Shown here piece by piece: positions 11,401-24,900 of a stretch of DNA of 64,000 bases. How positions within the stretch are numbered: the first letter of the stretch is position 1; each line of letters begins with the position of its first letter. A program made the translations under genes and the position numbers. Origin of the DNA: Homalodisca vitripennis (taxonomy: Eukaryota > Arthropoda > Insecta > Hemiptera > Cicadellidae); contig NC_060212.1 of assembly GCF_021130785.1 (NCBI RefSeq), positions 144,773,001 through 144,837,000 of the forward strand, in the 5' to 3' direction. Below the pieces are notes generated by a model, which saw only the letters and a list, made by a program, of their open reading frames with translations, was not told where the DNA came from and ran no database searches.

Positions 11401-12867
11401 CATTGGATGAGTTATTTCTTGCGTAACTAGTACTATACAAACTATCACTAAAAGAAATATATTCCAAAATTATGGAGTTTGTTCTACAAGGTAGCATAGG
11501 TTGTAAAAAATAAGTATTTTCATTTAATTTTCCCTCAAATAACCTAGTAACACAAATCACGTACAGGAATTTCAAGAATAAATTATAAACAGTTGTCGTT
11601 TCATTCCATTTTATTAAAATAACATACAAAATAAATGGCAACATTCTTTTGCACAAAACATTCGTTCACAATGAAATTTGAAGTAGAGCTCACAAATGAG
11701 AATGCAAATAATGTATTGTATAAGAAAGAATAAAATATAAATGAGTAGTACAGCCATCAGTGTGAAAGAAAGGATTTTTGTGATAATCCACTCAAAACGT
11801 TGGGTATTACAAATTTTAAAATAGATTACAGAAGAGACAAATGTATTGATAAACACAAACACGTTCATAAATAAACACAGTCTTAGTATTTTTTTAGAAT
11901 CTACCTAACTCATGTCATTATGATTGTTGTTTAAGAACTGAAATTTGTTTTAAAATCGTTTTGCTAAATCATAGAGGAACAGGGCATATCTGACAAGGGC
12001 CCTTATTAAGGTTTCATAATCAAGGCAATGACTTACTTGAAGACAGTTATGACATAATTTATGAATGATAATAAACATTGTGTGAAGGTTCAGGAAAATT
12101 TAAAAGAATTTGACTGAAAATAAAAGTGATGGCTAAGATAATGTGTCTGCATGCTGGATTTGATTACACAGTAGTTTAGATACAAATTTGAAAATAGATT
12201 AATAAAAACAGATTTTTGAGGTGAATTAAAATTATATTTGAGAGCAATTAAATTAAAGTTCTAACTTTTAGAATATTTAAGCAATGAAATAAGTTTGAGA
12301 CTTGTTCTGAACTAATTTTTATCAATATAAAAATATTGATAAGTGTTTAGATGTGTTAATCATATTTTTAAAATTAGATATCTCTCATAATTCTATGACT
12401 GACAACATCAGATTGTAAAAGTGTTTGTAGCTTCATTGTTCTTGTGGGTTTAAAATCAAGATGGCCGCCACTACAGCTGGTGCTAAGTCACTTCTAGGGA
12501 TGTAGTCTCTGATAAATATATATATAAAACAATAATTATCCTACATAGGCGTATGGTCTTTAGGAAGAAAATTTTGAATGATCTATTAGTAACCATTTTT
12601 CTCTGTATTCCTCAAACCTTATTTAACTGGATGATATGGTGATTACTAAAAAAAAGTTTCTTTGTCTACTGTATAAGCTCTAATTCTGACAGAATTTTAA
12701 AAACGATTCAAATTCTAGTTTTAGTATAAATTTACCAAAATAGTAATGGAAAGCATTTTGCGTGGATGTTTCAAAATGAGGAATAGCGCAATTGAATTTT
12801 GATCATAAACTAACAAATAGTTTATGGTATAACAATTGTGTTTTTGATAAATGTTGTGTACACTAAG
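11400..12867. other. AT-rich DNA 3' of the ninaA-like gene
   Basis: Includes the probable 3' UTR of the minus-strand gene ending at 12868. Its length is uncertain, as no clear AATAAA was found close to the stop. A diverged family-2 repeat trace lies near 12300-12400 (TTTAGATGTGTTAATC...GATATCTCTCATAATTCTATG). No convincing coding sequence. Confidence 0.4.
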
Positions 12868-12979
12868 CTAAGTGCCTTGAGTCGCAACATCAAGTTTCTT
12901 GAAGAACCAGTGGAATATGGCGAGAATGGTGAATGACATGGTGAGAGGGAATATGGAGGCTTTGGCCCATGCTGTCATG
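12868..12979 (-). CDS. ninaA: ninaA-like exon 6 (membrane anchor and stop)
   Basis: 112 nt after CTTTTACAG. The first base completes an Asp codon, then [36 protein letters not shown] and TAG at 12870-12868. It is one hydrophobic helix with a lysine-containing tail. The phase fits exon 5 exactly, and the pattern fits the NinaA C-terminus. Confidence 0.85.
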
Positions 12980-15900
12980 CTGTAAAAGATAACATAAGAA
13001 TGGTTATACAAATACAACAATTTTATATTAATTCTTATTCTTTTAAGGGGTGGTCTATTGTTATTCACTTAATCCTCAAGGGCATTTTGTACACCCCGGA
13101 TTTTTTTTTTTTTGCGTTGGGGTATTGGGGTGGATTCACAGATCCTCACACGTCAACCTGAGCTTATTGTGTGCCCCTTTGATGTTAGAGAGGTAAGCCT
13201 ATCTTTGTGCCCTTAATTAGGCTAAGAAGCTTTTCCCCGATACTAGCATCTGGTTGTCGCCTGGTTGTTTATCACCGAAAAGAGCCCTTCTCATTGCTCC
13301 CAGTCTCTCACAGTCCAGTATTATGTGTCCCCGGAAGTATACTATGAACTCACAGTTTTAAATTTCAGCAGTTCTAAAAACTGCCGAAAACAACCAAACC
13401 TGGGGAAATTCACCACCCTTGTCTAGACTACCAATGTTGGCGTATCGCTTCCTTGCTGTTGCAGCACAGTCAAAGAGTAGGTGTTCAGCAGTTTCCTCCT
13501 GCCTGTCACTTTATATTGAGAAATTTGTGTAAAAATTGAGCTTTTACAGTGCTTATTTAAGTTTTTTTTATGTAATAAAACATTTTCATTATCAATGAGG
13601 CTACAGAGCTGTTAGTTACTGTAATTTCGGCCATAGGTGGATTTAGTGAATTAACTTTAGGGGTGTAAGCCAAATAGGGAAGAGAGAGTGAGTTTTAACC
13701 CTCTGTTAAACAAGGGTTCAGAGAATTAACAAAACAGAACAATATTTTGATCTTAGCATTAAAAATGTACTATTTTGTTTTTGTTCATTTCAGAGATTAG
13801 TAATTTTTCCTTAACTCCCATTTTAATAAGTAAACATTTGAAGTGTATCTTGATGTACGAGTAGTACGCACTAGTATTTAATTAGTTAACTTACAAGTCT
13901 AAGTAGTTGTGAAGTTAACAGAAAGTCTAGCTTTAAATGAATGGACATATAAAAGTTGTACGTATATAGTACAAGCATAAAGTGGAATAATGGAATATTG
14001 TTCCTACTTATATAAAAAATAGGTAATTATGAAAATTTAAGTTCATGTCAAATGTTTATGAAAATGTAGGTTAAATGCAAAATACTGTCGAGATGTGATT
14101 TTAAATATCTAATGACTTATCTGAACATAAATGTAATTTTTCTTTTTCTCAACTAAATGTTATATGTGAGGCCAAAACTATTCTCCATGAACATGTTAAT
14201 AAAGATATTTGTCTATTGTCTAAAACCTACAGCAAAAAATACAAAAAAAAAAATAAAACAAATTGGTTGGGTGGAATATCCTAACTTAACTTGTATTATA
14301 CTACTTTGTAATTTTTTTAAATTTACAGATTAAAACTCAATACAAATTCAATTTATTTAGTGTCACAATTTACATAGTACACATTCTTTTAATCCAGCAC
14401 TGCTGGAAGAACAGGTGACATTGTCAATGTATAAAATAGTACGTAATATAAGTGTATAAATGTATGAATTAAATATGTATATTGTTATTAAATTATGAAA
14501 CATCGTCATACAAATAAAATTTATACATTTATATTCATAATGTTATTAAATTATTGTATGATATAGATATTCTTCAATAGAACAATATTATTTTTTATTA
14601 ACATATCTGAAACTTAGATTTTAAATTCAATATCTTTTTAGATTGATTTAAATGTAGTAGACAATTTATTGTATAATTTTCTCCTGAGATATTGTGATGG
14701 ACGCTCAAACAAACAAAATCACAATTGGAAAGAGCAACATATCTCTATTTCTTGTATTATAATTATGGTTATAGCGGTTTGCAAAGAACTCATTCTGCCT
14801 TACAAACAATAAACATCTCAGCACATAAACTGATGGACGTGTTAACAGATTTAATATTTTAAATATTCCTTTTTATGTAGTTCTTCTTTTGGAAAATGTC
14901 ATAATCCTTAAATATTTCTTTAGTATTTTGAAAATATCTTGTATAAGATACTGGTCATATGTTATTAGATACAGGAATATACAGGTTCTAAATACAGGAA
15001 TACACACAAAAACTTGTTCGAAACTACATTTTACTAAAGCAACAGTAAGATATTAAGAGCCGGCTGTAATAAACAATCCCATAAGAACAATGTTAAACCT
15101 CAATAAGTTTTACCCCCTTATTTTTGATTGTAGAATTACGAGAGATGTCTTATTTTAAGATATAATTAATATACATAAAAAATTTTAGATTTTGAAATAT
15201 TTTTTTATATTAAAAAAATCAAATTTTTTAATACTTTATTTGAAAAGGCTAAAGAAATATACACTTTACATGAAAAAGCATTAGGATGCACATTAGACAT
15301 GTTTTTAAAATGACAAAAACTAAGGGAGTAAAAATATTTATAATTTAACATTATTTTAACTGGTGTAAAATTACCCCCTAAAGTACAGACAGCCTTTAAC
15401 CCTTTAAGGAGTATGGACGTCATATGACGTCTTCCTTTGATAGTCTAAAATGAGTAATGGATGAAATAAAAAAAATACCAAAAGGAGTAAACAATTTAAT
15501 TCTTTAAAATCTCTTAAAAATGTTAATTTACATTTGAAAGCTTAATAAAAAAGGACTACGTGTTCTACAAGTCAATATTTTAGTACTTTTTCAAAATCAA
15601 ATGTCTTATTTCCTCACTACGGCAGACTCAATCAGTATTGTCTGCCATTTGGATAAACATGGAAGTTAAGTATGTTGCCGATAGATGGAATCACTTTTCA
15701 GACTAATCTACCTAAAGGCAATCAGTAATAGCAATGCATTTATGATAGTGCAAAAGTACAGAGGCTAAACGTCATATGACGTCCGTACTTCTTTGGGCCA
15801 CTATAAGAATATACGTCATATGACGTCCTTACTCATTATGTAGTGTTTACACACACTCCTTAAAGGGTTAACAGTGTTTGTCTATCATACTGCACAAATA

Positions 15901-18900
15901 ACAGCTGGTTTTTATAATTAAGTAGGTCCATGTAGTAACAACGAACTATACTACAATTCGTTGTGTAATAATTGTTTTTAGTTGCCTTATAACAGGGTTC
16001 TGAAATGTCAGCTGACCCACAATTTAAGTTTTTTAAGTACCGTATGATATCCTTAAACTTTGTTTAATATTGTAGTGTATTGTTTCAGTACAAACAAGTT
16101 GTTGAAATATTAAAAAAATGTAAACTTTACCAGAAAAACTAAAAAGCGTTTGGATATGCATTAATAATAACTTTGAAATAAGATATCTCGCATTCATTAT
16201 TCTACAAACAAAAATAAAGAATTAAAAGTTTGTAATTTTTCTTTGAAGACAGAGCTAAAGCTCCTTTCACTTCAACAGCTCTGAACTAAAACATTTTTGT
16301 ATTGAAAAGAAAAAAAAGTAAATAACTCAGTCAAATAAGGCAAAAAAGGGGAAAACCTGAGAATGAAAGATAATAAGCTAAAAATTTGCAATCGTCTTTA
16401 TTTTGGTGTTATAAAACTTACCTCAAAAGTCTCATATAATCACATGTGCGCAGCTTAAGATATTTAAAGTCAAAGGTCACGAAAACCATTTTTTTTAAAA
16501 ATATTTCGTTTCCCTTGCATTTGTATGAAATTTAAGGTGATAAAAAAATTGTAGAACGGACAATTCTCTTCTTTTGTCTCAAGTAATTTTGTGTATATTC
16601 AACCCTCAAATCTAGGAGATAGAGCGCAAAGAGTGGGGAACCGTTTACCTGTATATACGATAATGAGAGGTCAGCTAGTAGAATACAATAAACAAAAAAC
16701 ATCCAAGAGATTTGTATTCAAGAGATATAATATCCATAGTAATATAAACAAAGTATTTCTTTAATATTGTATGATTAGTAAAAATAAAATAAAAATTATT
16801 TAGAGAATATTTAATTTACGATTAATATCTATCTATAGGTATAGTATATCAGATAATAAACAATAAAAATTTAATAATAACAATAGTATTTTAAGTGAAT
16901 AATTAAGTATATATAAGTCATTTATGTATTGTTTTATACTAGCTGACCTTGTGTTATCGTATATACAGGTAAGTGGTCCTCCACTCTTTGAGCTTTATCT
17001 CAAGAAGGGTTGAATGTCATACATCAAATCACTGGTCTACATTTTCCAAACATCCTATACATGATATAAAAAAAAGTAAATCTATTCCTTCCTCTGAAAA
17101 ATAAATTGACATGTATGGACCCCCAAACTTTAATAGTGGATACACCACAGACAGCATATGTTATACTAATAATTCCAATACAGTCGTTTTTCAATAAAAA
17201 GTGATTTTATTTAAACACTTTATAAATACAAGATCATTATTATTACTAGATACATTATTTACAATTATACTTTAGAATGAATTAAATTCATATTAATCAC
17301 CTAACTTCAACTAATCTCCTGTACAGTTTTTACACATTGCTGAACGACAAATTCATTCATGGAATGTCTGTATGAAAATAACTCTACATAAAGTTTAAGT
17401 ACTACAACTACTTATAAACCTACTTTTACAAAATCATTAACAAACACAAAGAATTATAACTAAAAAGAAAATAAGGATATGATTTAAATTTCTTAAAATG
17501 TATATTGGTTTCAAACTATTGTTAAATGATCAAAAATTAATTTCAATACTAACTACAAACAGGTATTTAAACTACTCCCCAACATTTAATCAACAGTTTT
17601 CACAGAAACAAGTATCATCTGTTTACTCATTTGCGTCATCGTTGACATAAAATGGCTCCTTGAGAGGCAACAAACCACTTGCGGCAATATTTACATTCGC
17701 GATCGGGCGATCATCTTCGTATGTTTTCTGACCTTCAATTTTATGGACAATATCCATTCCTTCAATAACCTGAAACAGATAGGGACAATTTTACTCACCA
17801 AATGGTCTACAATGCAAATATTTGATGATGGCAAGCCAGGTATACTGGATTGGTTGAGAACCTGCTTGAGCTTGATTACCATACTTTGATAATTAAAATG
17901 CCATCCACATAAATGGATGCAACAAAGTTATGCTTTTTTACAGAGTACAATAGACTTGAGTACTTTAATTATCAATGGTTGATCAGATCATCAAAGTGTA
18001 CTACAACTGTGTGATCAATGATACAGCGTTAGTACTTGTTGAAACGCTCAACAACTAGAACTGATGATTTGATGTGCTTATTGTGAAAATTAATGTTGAA
18101 GATATATGATTATTACTTGGGGCCTCACATGCACATCAAGCGAAAGAAACTTATTTCGAGTATATGTATAGTGAAATACATGAATTCCTATTTAAGATAT
18201 AAACTCATATATTGAATAAGTAAATTTAAAACTTGTTATGGCAGACAACAGAATATTTCCCTTAAATACTGCTATAAAATCAGTGGTGGATTTAGTAAAA
18301 AATCACAGGGGCCAAGATCTCTTCACAGATATTTTCCAAGTATATATTTTTTAGTATTCGTTTTGTAAAAAAGTAATTTTTAGACTTCAAAGTGCATAGA
18401 AACGTGTTTTAAGATGTGTATTTCATTTTTAATGTTCTAAGGGAGGGCTCCCCCCTTCTGTGTGGGTGTTCCATACTCCTCAGATATCCAGTAGTAGTAC
18501 CCCAAACCAAATTTTATGGTGAATCCGCCCTAAACCTAAAATTCCTCTTCACTAATTCACTGTTCCACATGATTTGGTACAGTGTAATAATTGATAATGT
18601 GACAACTTATGGTAGAGGAGACAAATCCATATAGTAAGAACTGACTATTACAAGTTTAAACACACCATGAACTTCCTCGATTTTTCCACAAGAAGAGATG
18701 TGAAACTATTGGTACATCAAAGAATGGAAGAGTGCTATATCTGACCTCTATACACTGTAGTTTACTTTTTTCAGGCAATCAGCAAAGATTTTAAATGCTT
18801 TCCAATATTTTTCTTCCTGTGGAAGGTAATGTACTACCTTAATATACTACAAGGTAGAGGTTGCATGAAAATGTCATACCACAAGTTCATTTCATTCTCA

Positions 18901-21900
18901 AGACTTCCTAGGACAGATAGACAGATGGACATCTTACAGAAAAGACATTTTTACATCCTCTTGCCCCTGGACCCTGGCAGTCAAAAGAGAAATTGTGTCA
19001 CCCTACTAAGTGATAAAGCTTAATGCAAAATTTAAATCTATAGATCAGTTTGTTTTTCAGATATCGTGCGGACATACAGACAAAAAGGATATTTTTCCGG
19101 CCCGACGAGTAGTAGGCTTTGCTAACACTCAGCCAATAAGAACGCTTTTGATAATTGTAGTCTAATTCAAAATGCTCTTTGTGTTATTGACACATATTGG
19201 GAGGATATTTTTTAAATGATAGACTTGAACACATTGATTGTATTACTGGAAATTGAGAACATCATTTGGGACATAATAAGTAATTGATTATTTGTTTACA
19301 TGTATAATGTAAGTGACATGATTAATAGTCCAGGAGTCGAGAGCCGATTAGCATTGTAAAGCACATCCTGGGTGTACTTGAAATCTATAGACAAACTTCT
19401 CCTAAGAAAGAAATTGATCCGCCAGACGCCCTAGTTTTGGTGAAGGACATGATGTGAAGGTATCAAAATGGCTAAAAACATGAAATGATAGTTTTTTTCT
19501 CATATAATATTTTTTTAGTTTTACACACTAAAAAACAACCATCAGACACAAATATATAAATGTCAAATCAGCATTAGCTAACTATATAAAGCTAACCCTT
19601 AAAGTGGTGACTTTGATTGTCTCTATCTAGTTGTCTGACGGTCATTTAACTATTAATGAGTCTGATGGTTTAAGTGTATCAAGATAAAATGAATTGTAAT
19701 TTGTGAAAAAAAATTGATTCAATGTCATTAACCATTTTGATATCCTCGCATTTTGACCTTTACTCAAATTAGTGCACTTAAAATCAACTTCTTGCTTAGG
19801 AAAACTCCTCTATCGATTACAAAAGAACCACTTTGTGTGCTTATATAGAGCAAATTGGCTCTTGGATCCTAGACAATAACAAGTTATTTGCTGCACATCA
19901 AACTTTTTGTGTAACACATTTCAGCAACTGGCAGATTTGGAGCACTCTATAGGTTAGATTGCGGTAACAAATGTTACATACATTCTTATTGCTAATACAG
20001 CTGCAAGGATACTCAGTTACTTGTTCTGCTTAAAAAATCATTCCCCTAGTGCAACAAGAGTAACATTTTCACTCTTGATAAAATAGATGTTTTTCAAACT
20101 TTTAGACACATCAGCTTTCTAGAAACAAAACTGTAATTTAAATCAAACAACGAATTCAGGAAATACTTGAAAAGTACCATAATAAGAATGATAATTTCTT
20201 CACTTGACATATGAATTGATATACAGTATGAGTAACCGGTAACTAACACCGTCTTAACAAGTAACGTGTGATGCAGTGAAAGTGTAAAATTATATTTGTC
20301 ACAGTGAGATTCGTGTTGTAAAATTAATGTCCTATACTTAATTTGCTAAGATATAAAACTGATCTGAACACTTATTAATTGTATCCCTCTATCATATGGA
20401 TTCTTTATTGAACACTAGAGAAATTTATGGAGAAGTTGAAAGTTAATAGGACTACTTTCTTTGCTGAAATGATTAAAACTTCTCATCCTGTAGTCAGTGA
20501 TTTTCAATGGGCATAAATAAGTATGACAACTCTATGTTACTTCATGCTGTGTTACATGTGAAGAGCTGATGAGTATTTGAATTTAATTGTATTCTACATA
20601 GATTCTCAGGTACTCTAAACTCTTCATACACAAATCCATATACCGTAATAGGTTCTTTATCGGTACATTAATTAATACACACAGCCAGTTGCTCAGAAAC
20701 AAGCTGTGGTGTTAAAACATCATCATCATCATCATCATCATCCGACGTTTCCATTATCACGGGTCGTCGTACACAGCCTCCTCCACTTTTGTCTGTCATT
20801 CCAGGTCTCCTCTTCCTCCACCTGCATTTTCTGTAGTCCCCTTCTCTCTATGTCTTTCCACACTTGGTCCTCCCATCTTCCTCTTGGTCTTCTTCCTCTT
20901 TCCTCCTTCTCCAGTGCTATTCTAGGCATTCTATTATCTCCCATCCTCTTCACATGCCCCATCCACTGTATTCTTCTTCTTTCCATTGTCTCTTGCAGTG
21001 AAACTACCTTCAATCTTTCTCTGGTTAAAACACAGGCATGTAAACAAAACCACCTTGAACATGTATAGGAAATAAGATGGTGGATAACAGATATGGCAAG
21101 TTTATTCCCAATTAAGTCGGCTGTTATAAAATTAAACAAAATTGCGAATTTGTAGGTTTATTTGCAGCACGGTCCCTTAAAGATAAACTGTAAATTAAAT
21201 TAAGTATTTCTATTTTAAGAAATTAAAACAGAAGTATGGTGCGGTGTGCCCCGGGAAAATTGACAAAAAAACCAGTTTGAGTACAGGCCTGCTTGTAACA
21301 AAAATCTTATGTATATCTTTAAGGCAGTTATAACTATCCTAGGTATTTTGTACACCGTGTAGGGCAGATTTGAGAATCTCTCACCGTTTCAGAAACAAAT
21401 GTGTCTTTTGAAATATTGTTTGTTAAAAAAATTGATTTTACAATCAGTACTAATTCATTAAAAATATTCCACAATCACATTTATGAAGATGTATGTAGGT
21501 TATGGTTTTGTTTTGAAAAAGTAAACTTCAGAAGTAGCCCATTTGTGGGAGCATTATTAATGGTAGTAGGAAATATACCCTCCTAAATCATTAATTAGTG
21601 AAGCCAAATGGTATTAAACCACAACACCAAGAATAAGAATGCAGCATCTATCCACTTAGGTTAAGTAAGTTTCTAGATGGGCGTTATGTTATTGCTCTGA
21701 GAATATACAACCACTTGTTACCTTTAGTGCTGAAGGTACAATAAAAATATATTTTAAAATAAATACACTTATCGCTATTAGATAACCCATTGTATGCAAT
21801 GGACAAGTCCTTCATATTGAAAAACATTTTATTTGAAATTTCCAATATCATTGCCGGTGTTCTGTATGTATCAGAGCTTGTGTTTATATTTTCAAGACTT

Positions 21901-24900
21901 AATAACAATAAAAGCTGTAACGAGACTTTGTCAATGATCTATGATTATATTGGAATAAAAATTTTGTATTGATATGTTGATTTGACTGGCCATTAACCAT
22001 CAAATGTGAAAGATAGCCAAGGAAAGTTAATGAGCTGTTAGACAAAATCTTTCAAGCTAGTGACTTATAAAAATGCATACATGAATAAGTATATATTAAG
22101 AAGTCAATATGATTATTAAACTCTATTAATACTCTGACATAGTTAACTTTTTGGTATTTATTTACAATAGCGTGACCATGGAAAATGGACTTTTTTTCAT
22201 GGGTTGGGCATTTATAGCCAAGTATTATTATCACAGGTGCATATAAACTGGGGGGAAAGTATATTATTGTATTATATTGATGCCTTTCGGGCATTATTGC
22301 GTTAAGGAGCAGGGGCATCACGTGACCTGGGATTCGACTTTTGCAAGCTCAAGTTAATTTTTTTTCTAAAAGAGCAAGCAGTGCGCAGCACTGCGCAGCG
22401 GGCAGGCATCGTTGACAGGATGAACGTACTAGTCAGCATCATTTCAGTAACTTATCACTTACCTTAATGAACATCCAACACAAAGGTGTGCCATTACCAC
22501 TACTGAACTAGGAGGTTAAGAATAGACACGGAGGAACAAAATAGTTCAAAATAGCGTCCCTTCTTTATTTGAGAGAGCCGCGGAGTAATACCAAACTGTC
22601 AAATATGGATAGTATTGCCAGAGGTACTGTCAAAAACAGAGTTTTCAGAGGATTTCAAAAAATCATAACTCCTTTGATTTTCGTTGCCGACGAATTTTTT
22701 TCTTCACTACCGTATTGTTTTCAGGAAAAAAAATGAACATACCTTTCCATGGTCACGTTATTGTAAATTGATACCAACTTTTTAACAATCTTTGGGTACA
22801 GTGATTTAGAAAAAGGTTGTCCTGATTTTTTAATCACATGAGGAAGTGGGGTTATCTTTCAAATTGTGTAGTTGGTAAGAAGACAGTCACAGAATTTGTG
22901 ACTGCCATGTAAATACTTTTATACAAATTCGATACAACTTTATCTTTCAAAATATAAAAAGTTTCAGTTTCAATTCACGCAAGTTAGAGAAAAAGTTAAA
23001 AACAAATATATTTATTTAAAACAATGTTAAAATGATGTTATACTTTTAAATCTACTTTGATAGAAGACCTTTTTTTCAAAGTTTGATTATTTACCAGTTT
23101 AATTTAAGGTATGGTAATGGAATAATACAATATTTTACATGACAAATTTTTTATTATTGGAAACTTTTATAAATATGATGATTATGAAGTAAATATGATG
23201 CAAGCTGAGGAATGTTTGCATCAAGTCAACATCAGGTCTTATATAACTATAACTGTCAATCAATAGGAGGCAGGCAGCAGCACGAAACCCACAAAGTGTC
23301 TGCAGGGAAAATATCTACTGCCTGTTCTGCATTATATATGTAACCTAGCTGACCATTCCTACTGCGTATTGGTGTGTGAACTCTTGTTATATTATTATTA
23401 CACACCAACTCTCTGACAACTTGTTAAAGCTTGATTCCATCAATTATGGATGTTTAAATGTTCTTGTCTTAAATATCCCCAGCACAACTTAATTTTTCAA
23501 AATCACATGTTTAATTTAGAAAACACCATGTGTTGATTTAAATTCTATTATTTTTGGTATCTATTTAGGAAATTTTAATGAACACTGTACCTTTGAAATA
23601 TAACAAGTTTATCTTGAAGCACTACAGTTTTAAACTATTAAGCAAATATCTACATGTGTTATGTTATCTTGTACAACAAATCTCTATTTTTGCTTCTAAT
23701 AATTTAAAATGAAAACATACTTACCCTTCCAAAGACAACATGTTTACCATCTAGCCATGGAGTTGGTTGTGTGATTATGAAAAACTGGCATCCATTTGTA
23801 TTTGGCCCTAAACAGTAAAAACAAATAAATAAATGTCATTTTAAATATTGCTTTCAACACCCATTTCTTCTAAAATTTAGAATTAAAAAATAAAATGTTG
23901 TTTTAAATATTATATGCAATTATTCTTCAAAGTATAGATGTTTAAAATTATGTTTTCTTCTATACCTAGAATTTAAAAAGTATAGCAATGGTCTGAAAAT
24001 TGCATTTTTGTTCTTGTCATCGGTCAACCAACAATAATAAAACAAAAAGACAAACAAAGCAATACCCATTAGTTATGGTGTTGTGTTTAAACCATTATAG
24101 CAATCTTGATTGATTGTTTTATTTCTACTCTTTATTCATTGCATGTTTAGTAGAATGGCTAAATGCCATGTAACGAATTACATGAATGCTGGATAGCATA
24201 ACTACATCTCTTCAGAAATTCTCACCCAGTATTTTTAAATGATCACATTGGTATTGAAGTGTAATTTAATTTAATTATGGAAATAAATGTACTTTATTAA
24301 CACTGTGAGACATGCGAGGCGCAGGTTCTCAGCTTTAAAAGTGTTTTTGTACTGTTCCAGAATTGGTAGTTATGAAAATCTTGGACATATCCACTCTATC
24401 CCTCCCAGGCACCTCTGTTGCATTTTCAGTTGACCTTGTGCATTTGTGAACACTTGTGAGCCAATATATTGTGATTCAATTGTTTAGAGTTTCTCTCTGT
24501 CTGTGCTTGTTTAGTGTAACTTTTTTGCTAGGGAATTCTTATATTGTTTTACTGGTTTTTGGAGCAGGATTCTAACACTGAGCAATAATTAAGGAGTGAG
24601 GGAGTCCTCACCTGCACGTGTTGTTACGTTAATTATCGTAACTGAAAATAACACGGTAAGTTAATTATTTAATTCAATAGTGTTATTTGTTTCAATGGTT
24701 GTGTTGAATATATTAATGAAAATCTATAATATTGTAATAGTAAGCAGATTTAATTTTACTATTCAAAAAATCTTTATTTTTAACAGCACACAAAAAAACT
24801 CTTAAGTGTGGAAATTGCCACTTTACGTGTAATTACGTGTCTATTTCAATGCATGTCACACAGTGAGCAATGTGTCCACCACTTTATTACCCACTTATTG

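Noticed and set aside
17691..17882. 63-codon minus-strand frame overlapping exon 5
   Set aside because: Wrong frame relative to the cyclophilin exon and runs through its splice acceptor.
20706..21068. Plus-strand frame with a poly-histidine start
   Set aside because: It is the complement of an RTE LINE C-terminus and its trinucleotide tail.
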